Made by a program: the position numbers and the translations under genes
Part shown: positions 6,828-14,416 of the stretch, in pieces
Position numbering within the stretch: position 1 is the stretch's first letter
Layout of the letters: each line of letters begins with the position of its first letter
NCBI GenBank assembly: GCA_965230415.1
Contig: CBDDKZ010000005.1
Coordinates: 4,278,001-4,342,000 of the forward strand
Source of the DNA: CBDDKZ01 sp965230415
GTDB taxonomy: Bacteria > Bacteroidota > Bacteroidia > Cytophagales > JAAEPT01
DNA: 64,000 nt
Direction of reading: 5' to 3'
The notes under the pieces: generated by a model
Database searches by the model: none
What the model saw: only the letters and a program-made list of their open reading frames with translations
What the model was told of the DNA's origin: nothing

Positions 6828-7024
6828 GTAACGCCACTGTATAAATCTGTGGCTGTCTTTTCTTGTAAGTTACTTTCGATCTACCACAAAGTCAATCCTG
6901 TGGATTGGCGCGTTAAATTTTTCCGAGACTACATGTCAATCCGCGGGATTGACGGTGAAACTATGAAACGAAAAGACTTCTGAACCCACTACTCAGCCAT
7001 GATTTTATACAGCTTGTTAGCGGT
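6828..7024 (-). repeat. attC-like site 2 (array 1, long type)
   Basis: About 197 bp on the minus strand. R'' is ACCGCTAAC (containing the stop codon of the upstream gene) and R' is GCGTTAC. Outer arms pair GCTGTATAAAATCATGGCTG with CAGCCACAGATTTATACAG, and an inner pair of GTCAATCC...GGATTGAC repeats forms further hairpins. Nearly the same sequence recurs in the plus-strand array at 33195-33392. Confidence 0.9.
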
Positions 7025-7595
7025 TTTTGCCTTTAAATATTCTATCCCACCAGTTCAATTTCGTCTCCTTTGAATTTTGTTTTGTAGTCTGTTTTATAAC
7101 ACTATCAAATATTATATTTCCTACATTATCTGGTTCCTTTTCATCACCTCTCCAGCCTTTAATCTCTTCTATAGAATTTTTGTTATTCACGTAATCTGTT
7201 TTCATTAGATCACCTAATTCATCTGGTCGAAATATAATTCCATCATTAGCACTGCAATCGTAAAATCCCACCTTGTGTTTTTTTGCTAACTCCAACATTT
7301 TAGAGTAAGCATTTTCTGCTTCAGACCATGCAAAGCACGCATAGATTATATCTTGTCCTACCGTGTAATCCGTCACTTTGGGGTTATCAAAATCTTCGAC
7401 AGAATAAGGGCCATTTAAAGCTGGAAAAGTTAATATCATTTCCATAAACCAATTGCGCATTTCTTCAGAAGATACTTTTGGATCGTCATAATTATGATTT
7501 TCCGTGTATTCAAGTTGTTGGTTATACCAATACATGAATTCCTCTCTATTCCTTGGTGCAGAGTTGGGTCGAAATATCAATAAATCATAACTCAT
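7017..7595 (-). CDS. Hypothetical cassette protein (MSYDLLIF type)
   Basis: A 192-residue soluble protein beginning MSYDLLIFRPNSAPRNREEFMYWYNQQLEY, a start shared by a loosely defined family of acidic hypothetical proteins. The rest is aromatic and acidic (VSSEEMRNWFMEM; IIYACFAWSEAENAYSKMLELAKKHKVGFYD), without signal peptide or catalytic signature. It ends KGKNR with the TAA stop inside the R'' box of the cassette. Immunity-like or stress functions are possible but unsupported. Confidence 0.7.
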   Translation of the reverse strand: MSYDLLIFRPNSAPRNREEFMYWYNQQLEYTENHNYDDPKVSSEEMRNWFMEMILTFPALNGPYSVEDFDNPKVTDYTVGQDIIYACFAWSEAENAYSKMLELAKKHKVGFYDCSANDGIIFRPDELGDLMKTDYVNNKNSIEEIKGWRGDEKEPDNVGNIIFDSVIKQTTKQNSKETKLNWWDRIFKGKNR

Positions 7596-7615
7596 CTTTT
7601 TTGGTTTTGATTACC

Positions 7616-7677
7616 GCTAACGATCTAGCTATGCGTATTGTCCCGAAGGGCATTGCGTATAGGTACTGTTGTGTGGC
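7616..7677 (-). repeat. attC-like site 1 (array 1, nearest attI)
   Basis: Minus strand R'' GCCACACAAC (perfect complement of the cassette start GTTGTGTGGC at 8128) and R' CGTTAGCGG. The arms CTATACGCAATGCCC and GGACAATACGCATAG fold over a TTCG tetraloop. About 62 bp. Confidence 0.93.
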
Positions 7678-7680
7678 GTT

Positions 7681-8061
7681 TTATTTAAAATATTCTTCTA
7701 ATGTTTGTTCTCCCGATCTATATTCTTCTCCAGTTTCTTTGTTTTTGGATAAACCATAAATCCCTCTCTCATCAAGCCAGAAGTAATATTTTGCATAGAC
7801 TTCTCTGACTCCTATAGAATCAAAGTGCACCCATAACATTGGGTAATTATAGTCCTGTTCTTTTGTAAATTGAAAGGTCATATCTCCATCAAGGCTTGTG
7901 GAATATTTTCTAACAGGTTCTTTTAAAATTTCAATTACTTCATTTTTACTCATCCCGAGTTTGACCTGTAAAATCTTAGAAGCGGTTAAATGTTCAGGTG
8001 CACTATGTTCAGAGCAACTGCACAGAAGTAATCCAAATAATGTCACTATCCATAGTTTCAT
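7681..8061 (-). CDS. BamE/SmpA-like small lipoprotein (first cassette)
   Basis: A 126-residue lipoprotein with signal MKLWIVTLFGLLLCSC (lipobox LCSC). The mature N-terminus ASKILQVKLGMSKNEVIEILKEPVRK matches the helix-turn-helix stretch (xVxxGMTxxEVxxLLGxP) of the SmpA/OmlA/BamE fold. The family includes outer-membrane assembly factors and many unrelated small lipoproteins, so a role in BAM is not implied. As the cassette next to attI-1 it should be the most recently inserted and, by analogy, the best expressed. Confidence 0.75.
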   Translation of the reverse strand: MKLWIVTLFGLLLCSCSEHSAPEHLTASKILQVKLGMSKNEVIEILKEPVRKYSTSLDGDMTFQFTKEQDYNYPMLWVHFDSIGVREVYAKYYFWLDERGIYGLSKNKETGEEYRSGEQTLEEYFK

Positions 8062-8125
8062 ATTTATTCAGTACGTAAAAATCACGATTTTATTGGTTCT
8101 GTTTAATTTTAATTCAATGCCACAC

Positions 8126-8165
8126 AACAATTCAGTATAATACATTAGTGTATTATATTTCTATT
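8126..8165 (-). other. attI: attI-like primary recombination site (attI-1)
   Basis: Lies immediately after the integrase stop codon. On the minus strand it holds a 9-bp perfect inverted repeat TATAATACA-CTAA-TGTATTATA followed by CTGAATT and the crossover G^TT that opens cassette 1. The same approximately 40-bp core, with about three changes, ends both 144-bp copies at 29431 and 39307, again directly before a cassette. Confidence 0.88.
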
Positions 8166-9293
8166 TTACGAATCGAGGGGATTTATAATCCCGTTGAAAG
8201 AACTTACGGCAACATGTGTGTAAATTTCAGTTGTTTTACTACTTCCATGTCCCAATAAAGATTGAATATAGCGTAAATCTGTACCACTTTCAAGTAAATG
8301 TGTGGCAAAGCTATGACGTAAAGTGTGAGGGGTCACTTTTTTGCCTATGCGTGCATTTAATGCAGCCTTTTCTACAATTTTTAAAACACTTGTTGTCGAA
8401 TATTTTTTTCCTTCTCCGCCTTCAAATAACCAGGTTTTAGGCTTATACGCGATATAATATTCCCGAAGTTCTTTTAACATAGTTCGAGACAGCAGCGTTA
8501 AACGATCTTTATTGCCTTTTCCTTGCTCTACAAAAATCAACATCCGCTTGCTATCTATATGTGCTGGTTTTAGCTTCAACAGCTCGCTTCTTCTTAGACC
8601 TGCCGAATACAATAGACTTATAATGCAACGATGTTTAATGTTACGTGTACTGCTTAACATGTTTTGTACCTCTTCTTTCGAAATAACTTTGGGTAAGGTC
8701 TGTTTTTTCCTGGGCCTTTCGATGGCATAAAATCGATTAGGCATACCTAGAACAACTTCAAAATAAAATTTAATGGCATTAATGGCTTGATTTAAATACG
8801 CATCTGATCGATGCTGCTGTGCTAAATGTTGCATATATAGCCGAATATCATATTCGTCGATAGCAAGCAATTCTTTGTTTTTATAATAATTGATTAAGTT
8901 TTCAAAATGGCTTACATAAGCGCGAACGGTATTATTTGAATACCGTCGTAATTCGAGTTTCATTAAGTATTCTTCCGGACAAGATCGGTAGCCCGGCGAA
9001 GTTTTGCGTTTTCTGAACCACGCAACATCTACATTTTCCCGCCCCTGTCGTATAGGTCTGTTGGTGAAAAATTGTGTTGCATCAATCCGGGCAATTCCTT
9101 TAAACGCTTTAAATATAGCCCTTAAATTCTCTTTGTTATTATGTACATAAACCATCTCATCGTTTTTACTCCACTTAGGATTTGGTAATTCTTTCACCAG
9201 GGTTTGAATGGTTTTGTCAGGATAAAATTGAATGCCAATACATTTGCTGTCATCGATCATGAGATGTTTGAGGGTGATTTGTTTGGTTTTCAT
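8166..9293 (-). CDS. Tyrosine recombinase, putative integron-type integrase
   Basis: A 375-residue site-specific recombinase. Residues about 1-100 form an N-terminal extension, about 105-185 the SAM-like core-binding domain, and about 200-375 the catalytic domain. Catalytic residues are Arg in SAGLRRSELL, Lys in GKGNKDR, HxxR in TPHTLRHSFATHLL, H in LLGHGSSKT and Tyr in EIYTHV. The tail GIINPLDS resembles the IntI ending (RSPLD), but the roughly 16-35 residue IntI-specific insertion before the HxxR box is absent; the segment reads only YKPKTWLFEGGEGKKYS. It is probably the enzyme for the attC/attI sites on its 3' side and for the two distal arrays. Confidence 0.9.
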   Translation of the reverse strand: MKTKQITLKHLMIDDSKCIGIQFYPDKTIQTLVKELPNPKWSKNDEMVYVHNNKENLRAIFKAFKGIARIDATQFFTNRPIRQGRENVDVAWFRKRKTSPGYRSCPEEYLMKLELRRYSNNTVRAYVSHFENLINYYKNKELLAIDEYDIRLYMQHLAQQHRSDAYLNQAINAIKFYFEVVLGMPNRFYAIERPRKKQTLPKVISKEEVQNMLSSTRNIKHRCIISLLYSAGLRRSELLKLKPAHIDSKRMLIFVEQGKGNKDRLTLLSRTMLKELREYYIAYKPKTWLFEGGEGKKYSTTSVLKIVEKAALNARIGKKVTPHTLRHSFATHLLESGTDLRYIQSLLGHGSSKTTEIYTHVAVSSFNGIINPLDS

Positions 9294-9347
9294 ATTCGTT
9301 TTTTTCTCTCAAATTGATGGTTTTGGATATTTGGCACAAAAATAGCC

Positions 9348-9373
9348 GTAGAAATATTCGTATAAATCTACGA
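9348..9373. promoter_or_regulatory. Imperfect palindrome upstream of the zinc-finger gene
   Basis: CGTAGA...TCTACG arms lie about 4 bp upstream of the preferred start at 9377, between this gene and the divergent integrase. It may be an operator or a leader hairpin controlling either gene. Confidence 0.4.
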
Positions 9374-9376
9374 CTA

Positions 9377-9778
9377 ATGCATCAATCCAAAGATAAACGT
9401 ACCTGCCTCAATTGTGGTGAGAAATTCGAAGGCAGGTCAGATAAGAAATTCTGTTCCGTTTATTGTAAAAGCAACTTTCACCATGAAAAAAATAAGAATA
9501 AAGAACAAACACTGTATAAAAAGATCGATAAACAGTTAAAATTAAATCGTCGGCTGCTGCATAATTTTAACAAAGCCGGAAAATCTACCGTTAGTAAAAA
9601 CAGACTTATTGCGGCAGGCTTCAATCCAAATTTTTTTACGCATTATTACAAAACCCAGCAGGGTAAGGTATATCTCTTCTGTTACGAATACGGCTTTATG
9701 AAAATCTTTCAAAATGGAAAAGACAAATACCTATTGGTGGAATGGCAAGATTATATGAATAAACAATTGAAGACCTGA
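9377..9778 (+). CDS. Zinc-ribbon protein divergent from the integrase
   Basis: Start set at MHQSKDKRTCLNCGEKFEGRSDKKFC because the longer frame from 9314 runs through the promoter region. A four-cysteine knuckle, CLNCGEKFEGRSDKKFCSVYC (CxxC...CxxxC), is followed by a basic helix and a C-terminal domain (AAGFNPNFFTHYYKTQQGKVYLFCYEYGFMKI). The type is common in Bacteroidota. It could bind DNA; its position head-to-head with the recombinase raises the possibility of a regulator or directionality factor, but it may be an unrelated housekeeping neighbour. About 134 residues. Confidence 0.7.
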   Translation: MHQSKDKRTCLNCGEKFEGRSDKKFCSVYCKSNFHHEKNKNKEQTLYKKIDKQLKLNRRLLHNFNKAGKSTVSKNRLIAAGFNPNFFTHYYKTQQGKVYLFCYEYGFMKIFQNGKDKYLLVEWQDYMNKQLKT

Positions 9779-9935
9779 ATGGATGCTTTTAATTAGTTTT
9801 ACAGGTATACTAAAGGCTTCAAATTCAATTTTTTTCCAAAAAACACGACTCTTCGGCTACCGCCGTGTGATCTCAATCACTGACTAAGTTGTTTAATAGT
9901 TTTAGCTTTGAATAAACAACATAAAAAGTAAAATC

Positions 9936-10256
9936 ATGAGTATATTAAAATCAGTATTTGGATTCGGAAAACGAACAGAAAAAATAAAAGAAATGTTGAA
10001 CAACGGAGCGGTGATTGTGGATGTACGTTCACAAGCAGAATTTGCCGGGGGAAGTGTGAAAGGTGCGCTAAATTATCCACTTCCCGGTATTGCGAATAAG
10101 GCCGACGCTCTCAAGAAAATGAATAAACCCGTAATTTTGTGCTGTGCCAGTGGCATGCGTAGCGGACAAGCAACAAGCATTTTGAAATCAGATGGTATTG
10201 ATTGTATGAATGCCGGAAGCTGGCACAGCCTGGATGCAATAATGAATCAAAAGTAA
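9936..10256 (+). CDS. Rhodanese-domain sulfurtransferase
   Basis: A 106-residue single rhodanese domain. AVIVDVRSQAEFAGGSVKGALNYPL is the N-terminal motif and the active-site loop is CCASGMRSGQA with the nucleophilic cysteine. No signal peptide, so cytoplasmic. The stop codon is followed immediately by the thioredoxin ATG, indicating co-translation. Likely moves sulfane sulfur or repairs thiols using the adjacent thioredoxin. Confidence 0.92.
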   Translation: MSILKSVFGFGKRTEKIKEMLNNGAVIVDVRSQAEFAGGSVKGALNYPLPGIANKADALKKMNKPVILCCASGMRSGQATSILKSDGIDCMNAGSWHSLDAIMNQK

Positions 10257-10553
10257 ATGGCAAAATTTGGTGATATAATAAGCAGTCATAAAGTAGTATT
10301 GGTCGATTTCTTTGCCACCTGGTGTGGCCCCTGTAAGATGTTGGCGCCCCTGTTAAGTGAGCTGAAGCAGGAGATCGGAGATAAAGCCCGGGTTGTTAAG
10401 GTAGATGTCGATAAGAACCCTTCTATTGCAGGCATATACGATGTGCGCGGGGTGCCTACACTCGTCTTATTCCATGATGGAAAACAGGTGTGGCGCAAAT
10501 CGGGTGTTCCTTCCAAGCATGAATTGCTCAGTCTGGTCAATCAATATGCCTAA
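10257..10553 (+). CDS. Thioredoxin
   Basis: A 98-residue thioredoxin with the classic FATWCGPCKML active site, KVDVDKNPSIAGIYDVRGVPTL (cis-Pro loop) and a terminal glycine-containing helix. No signal peptide. It directly abuts the rhodanese gene, and together they form a small thiol-sulfur redox operon. Length and all key residues are normal. Confidence 0.95.
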   Translation: MAKFGDIISSHKVVLVDFFATWCGPCKMLAPLLSELKQEIGDKARVVKVDVDKNPSIAGIYDVRGVPTLVLFHDGKQVWRKSGVPSKHELLSLVNQYA

Positions 10554-11024
10554 GTACTCAAAGCTATGTGCCTTTCGCATAAGGTGGCTGAAGTGGGCGT
10601 TCGCGATGTGGCTTCTTAAAGCGCGATTGAATTTTTGTATACTCATGGTGTAATGAAAGTAATGGTGCCTGATCCGACGAACGGAAATTTTGGAATGTAG
10701 AGCTTTCAAAGTGGATATACATGCTGTATCAGTACAAAAGGTGTACTGATACAACGATCAGGTATGGTGAAAAGCAGCTGGTGCTGGCTAGTTGAAATAG
10801 TATTTTTTTATACGAAGCTATAAATGCAATTCTTCTTCAAAATTTGCTTGTTTAACCAACTTTTTTTCTATATTTAAGACTGAGATCACACGAGGCTTAC
10901 GCATCGTAGCTGGAACCCAACATGTTGATAAATTAGCTATGTTTCAACCCCCATTCAGGTGAATACTACCTGAGTACCAGTTTGCAGTTGTGTAATCTTC
11001 ATTCTTAATCAAACACTGAAAGCC
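10554..11024. other. Intergenic region with a perfect hairpin
   Basis: About 470 bp without a supported gene. It contains a 12-bp perfect stem, TGTATCAGTACA-AAAGG-TGTACTGATACA (10725-10753), with no T-tract, so an operator or RNA structure is more likely than a terminator. The downstream half is AT-rich and should hold the promoter of the zinc-ribbon/SPFH operon. Confidence 0.5.
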
Positions 11025-11225
11025 ATGAATGAAGAAGAAAACGAAAAAAAAGAAGAAAAAAATGATCCCCTGATGAACATTTTAGGGAATGCGTTGTACA
11101 CTACAAAAAAGCATAATGTGGAGGACGCCGGTTTGGAGACAAAAAAGTGTAAAAGCTGTGGTGCTGCCAGGCCTGCCGACACAAATCTGAAATATTGTGA
11201 TTATTGTGGTGAACAATTTTACTAA
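11025..11225 (+). CDS. Small zinc-ribbon protein
   Basis: A 66-residue protein with a charged, lysine/glutamate-rich N-terminus and a C-terminal zinc ribbon KKCKSCGAARPADTNLKYCDYCGEQ (CxxC...CxxC). It starts a four-gene operon with a second zinc-ribbon protein, an SPFH protein and a DUF6620 protein at 10-40 bp spacings. It is likely a structural or adaptor subunit; no catalytic motif. Confidence 0.8.
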   Translation: MNEEENEKKEEKNDPLMNILGNALYTTKKHNVEDAGLETKKCKSCGAARPADTNLKYCDYCGEQFY

Positions 11226-11237
11226 GCGCATTAAACT

Positions 11238-12005
11238 ATGAAACTACCTGAAATTCAGCAACGCTGGGAAGTTTTTCTGAACAAAATAGAAGATCGATTT
11301 AATGAGGTTATTTCCAAATCTGAAGAGGTGCTTCCGCTCATTTTTGAGCATTCGGAGTTGGAAACGGTAAGCTTTATTAATGCCTGGACAGGTATTTACC
11401 AGCAATGTCTTTCACTTTACTGTAAAATCGAAGATACCTGGCACGATAAAATTGAAGCACTCATTCTCGATGCCGGTTACGATATAGACAGTCGGGAAAT
11501 GGTCAGTGAGCGCAATAAGGGTTTTGATCGCCGCTTTAAACTGGAGAGCGAGCTAAAAGCCGCCGAAATCAGAGTGCATGCCAAGGCATCTTACCGACTG
11601 ATTGAGGAAGTGAAAAAACGCCTGGAAGCAGGTTTTGCCTGTACGCAATGTCAGGCACCCTTGCCTTTACGTAAGGACTTTTTCCGTTCTTACTACACCA
11701 CTTGTAACTATTGTCAAACCGTGAATACCTTCGAGCCCGGGTCGCTGGGACGTAATGTCGAGCACTTTGCACTACATGCATTGGCAGAAGAAGCAGGGTG
11801 GCCCTTCCAGCTTGAATATGACAAAGCGATTCATGAGAATTACAAAAGTTTTCACGATGTGTATCATAAAGATCAACTGGTAGCACTATACCAGCAATAT
11901 GTTGAAGCTTATTTAAAGCGGCGCATAGCCATCATTCCGGAATACCAGGATCGCTATGAAAAGGACCTGCAGGCTAAAATGGACTTCTTAATAAAATATT
12001 CTTAA
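11238..12005 (+). CDS. Zinc-ribbon and helical domain protein
   Basis: A 255-residue protein. The N-terminal 130 residues are helical and probably coiled (ELKAAEIRVHAKASYRLIEEVKKRLEAG). A zinc ribbon at about 133-160 reads ACTQCQAPLPLRKDFFRSYYTTCNYC (CxxC...CxxC), then a helical C-terminus. It resembles the zinc-ribbon partners of SPFH proteins in membrane-stress operons of the YdjG-YdjI type. Cytoplasmic, function not established. Confidence 0.75.
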   Translation: MKLPEIQQRWEVFLNKIEDRFNEVISKSEEVLPLIFEHSELETVSFINAWTGIYQQCLSLYCKIEDTWHDKIEALILDAGYDIDSREMVSERNKGFDRRFKLESELKAAEIRVHAKASYRLIEEVKKRLEAGFACTQCQAPLPLRKDFFRSYYTTCNYCQTVNTFEPGSLGRNVEHFALHALAEEAGWPFQLEYDKAIHENYKSFHDVYHKDQLVALYQQYVEAYLKRRIAIIPEYQDRYEKDLQAKMDFLIKYS

Positions 12006-12015
12006 TTACATTACT

Positions 12016-13083
12016 ATGAATGAAAAAATGACCAATCAACTGCGGTCTGTGATCCAATGGGAAGACCCCGATCCATCGGCCCTCTTTGAACGATGGACAG
12101 AACGTGGCGATGAAATTAAAAATGCCTCCAAACTGATAGTAGGACCAGGGCAGGGTTGCCTGTTTGTATTGGAAGGTAAGGTAGAAGCGCTTTTCGAAGA
12201 GGAAGGTGTGTATGACCTTAAAACGGGGAATGTGCCCTTCTGGACAACAGTAAAGAAGGTAATGTACAACTTCGAATCGTCCCATAAGGTGGGGATTTAT
12301 TATTACCGCAAGGCCGAGATGCTGAATATTCGCTGGGGTACCCCTTCACCAATAAATTATAAAGATCCGGTGTATAACTTCCCGGTAGGGCTGGGCGCTT
12401 TTGGTAATTTCTCTTTTAAAATTACCGAGCCTATGAGTTTCTTCACGCAGGTTATTGGGGCCGTGGATTACTACTCCGTACGTGAAATTCAGCGGGTGAT
12501 ATTGTCACGAATTACGCAGCCTATAAGCGATTTTCTGGCCAATTGTTCGTTCGGATATACAGATATAGACAAACATCGTAACGAAATAGCCGCACACTCA
12601 AGAAGCGCATGCGAAGGTATTTTCCTCGACCTGGGCTTTAGCCTGCTCGATTTCCGCATTGAAGGAACAAATTTCGATGAAGATACACAGCGACGCATAG
12701 GACGCATAACAGATATGTCGGCCGAAGCGCAGGCATTGAAGGAGCTGGGTGTCAGCTATCAGGAATACCAGCAGCTGGAGGCTATGCGCGACATCACCAA
12801 AAAGGACGGGCCACAAAATATTGGAGGTCAGATGGGTGCCGGTTTTGAGCTGGGACAAACTTTAGGTAAAATGATGACGGGTCAACAAAATCAGACGCCG
12901 CCACCTCAACAGCAGGCACCTCCGCAGCAAACACCGCCACGGCAAAACCCGCCGCAGCAAGCGTCTTCAGAGGAAGATGAAATGATGTTGAAGCTGGGTA
13001 AGCTCAAAAAAATGTTCGAAGCAGGCCTCATCGATGAGGACGAATACAAAGCCAAAAAACAAGAAATATTAGCTAACATTTAA
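12016..13083 (+). CDS. SPFH-domain protein with C-terminal SHOCT motif
   Basis: 355 residues. The N-terminal two thirds form an SPFH/Band 7-like domain of the YdjI or virion-core type (KLIVGPGQGCLFVLEGKVEALFEEEGVYDLKTGNVPF; IEGTNFDEDTQRRIGRITDM). A Pro/Gln-rich linker at about 290-315 is followed by a SHOCT tail, KLGKLKKMFEAGLIDEDEYKAKKQEIL, an oligomerisation motif. There is no transmembrane helix. Such proteins form scaffolds at membranes, often under envelope stress. Operonic with zinc-ribbon genes. Confidence 0.88.
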   Translation: MNEKMTNQLRSVIQWEDPDPSALFERWTERGDEIKNASKLIVGPGQGCLFVLEGKVEALFEEEGVYDLKTGNVPFWTTVKKVMYNFESSHKVGIYYYRKAEMLNIRWGTPSPINYKDPVYNFPVGLGAFGNFSFKITEPMSFFTQVIGAVDYYSVREIQRVILSRITQPISDFLANCSFGYTDIDKHRNEIAAHSRSACEGIFLDLGFSLLDFRIEGTNFDEDTQRRIGRITDMSAEAQALKELGVSYQEYQQLEAMRDITKKDGPQNIGGQMGAGFELGQTLGKMMTGQQNQTPPPQQQAPPQQTPPRQNPPQQASSEEDEMMLKLGKLKKMFEAGLIDEDEYKAKKQEILANI

Positions 13084-13119
13084 ATTAAACATAATTAGTA
13101 ACCTTTAAACTTAATCCTT

Positions 13120-14214
13120 ATGAGTACAAAACATGAATTCACGGAACACGACAAGACAGAACAAGGGCAAAAAGCCATTGCACAGGGAATAAAAAACAAG
13201 CAGGCGGGCGTACACCCCGATTATGCGGAGTCAGAAGGGGCCGATTTCTCCTGGCCCGATTTGGATCCCGATTCAATAGGTTCATTGGAGCCGTGGATGT
13301 GTTACAGAATTCAACGTGACGGCAGCTATGGAGGGTGGACCGACCTGAATCAGTTTGCCAGCGGCCAAAAGAGAAAGCACTACGCCTGTTTTCTAATATT
13401 AGGTTTCCCGGAAGCATTAGGGGAAGACCACGACACCGCAAAAGCAATTGTAGAACGTTTGCTTGAATCGAGCGACCTGGAAACAGAAGCTGCGGAATAT
13501 GGCTTTACCAGCAACGAACATTATACGGTAGCAGACCATGTGAACTCGGCCTTATTAGCCTTAGAGAATGAACAGGAGAAAGGATTTGCGGCAGCTGATG
13601 CCCTTTTGAAGGAGCAACATGCGAAGCTGGATGCTCAGATGGATGAGCATATTGCAGCAGCAGCAGAAGGCGGCCTGCTAGACCCCATCTCTGGTGTGGA
13701 TATGGATACCTGGGCAGCGGCCAATGCCAAAATTGCTAACGGCGTCGCTTTGGAAGAAGTATTGGCAGTAGTAGGAGTGGAGAAGCCTGTGTGGGATGAA
13801 GTTTCGGCTAAGTGGACGGAGCGTATGTCACAGGATACTACTTTCGCTATTTCTAAAGTGTATGGCGATGCCTTCGTGAATTCAAATATCGGACGTTTTG
13901 CCGAAGGAGCAGGCGATGCCAAAGAGGCAGCACCAACTGGTGGCAGCGCTAATGCGGTGCAAGCCGTTATGGATGACTTTGAGCTCTATGTGAAAATTAT
14001 GTGCCACCAAAATATGGGGGCAACACAAGGTAAAGATGCAGTCAGTATCTTGTCTGAATATGGTTTAAATGCGGCCGATTGGGGTAGCATAGGCGCACAC
14101 TGGACGCCTAAAATGGCTACCGATACCGCAATGGCACTCCAAATGAGTCAGCTGATGGAAAAATACAATGCGGAATTTGCTTCGGCAGGTGTCGGTGATG
14201 ATATCGAATTCTAA
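13120..14214 (+). CDS. DUF6620-like protein
   Basis: A 364-residue acidic, alanine-rich soluble protein, last in the zinc-ribbon/SPFH operon. It has an N-terminal helical region, a DGSYGGWTDLNQF motif near residue 68, and two similar helical repeats (DMDTWAAANAKIANG...WTERMSQDTTFAISKVYGD and FELYVKIMCHQNMGATQGKD...HWTPKMATDTAMALQM). I associate it with the DUF6620 family, function unknown. A strong terminator follows, marking the operon end. Confidence 0.65.
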   Translation: MSTKHEFTEHDKTEQGQKAIAQGIKNKQAGVHPDYAESEGADFSWPDLDPDSIGSLEPWMCYRIQRDGSYGGWTDLNQFASGQKRKHYACFLILGFPEALGEDHDTAKAIVERLLESSDLETEAAEYGFTSNEHYTVADHVNSALLALENEQEKGFAAADALLKEQHAKLDAQMDEHIAAAAEGGLLDPISGVDMDTWAAANAKIANGVALEEVLAVVGVEKPVWDEVSAKWTERMSQDTTFAISKVYGDAFVNSNIGRFAEGAGDAKEAAPTGGSANAVQAVMDDFELYVKIMCHQNMGATQGKDAVSILSEYGLNAADWGSIGAHWTPKMATDTAMALQMSQLMEKYNAEFASAGVGDDIEF

Positions 14215-14235
14215 ATTTAAAGAAACCTATATAAA

Positions 14236-14268
14236 GAGCCGTTTCGCACCTGTGAAACGGCTTTTTTT
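14236..14268 (+). terminator. Rho-independent terminator of the SPFH operon
   Basis: AGCCGTTTC-GCACCTGT-GAAACGGCT stem-loop followed by seven T residues, 22 bp after the DUF6620 stop codon. Confidence 0.92.
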
Positions 14269-14416
14269 GTTTGATCAATTCATATAAATACTGCCCACTA
14301 CTGTGAGCTTTATTTTGTTTAACTATAAACAGTCTCTTTTTTTAACTTTACCATATTAGACAGTACCTGCTATACTGCAAAAGCAGAACTTGTCATTCTT
14401 TACTAATAAAACGTGG

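Larger units (their letters stand above)
2418..8165 (-). mobile_element. Integron-like cassette array 1, reading away from the integrase
   Basis: A minus-strand run of at least six cassettes from attI-1 (8126-8165) to attC site 6, with a seventh partial cassette beyond. Order from the integrase: BamE-like lipoprotein, DUF protein, YARHG protein, ZipA-like lipoprotein, sigma/ClpP operon, 2-TM protein. Cassette starts and terminal R'' boxes are reverse complements: GTTGTGTGGC/GCCACACAAC, GTTAGCGGT/ACCGCTAAC, GTTACAA/TTGTAAC, GTTGGCATT/AATGCCAAC. All genes are co-directional with the integrase. Confidence 0.85.

Noticed and set aside
6828..7024. Repeated hairpin blocks considered as a CRISPR array
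   Set aside because: Repeats are palindromic, unevenly sized and separated by whole genes, with no unit spacer size and no cas genes.
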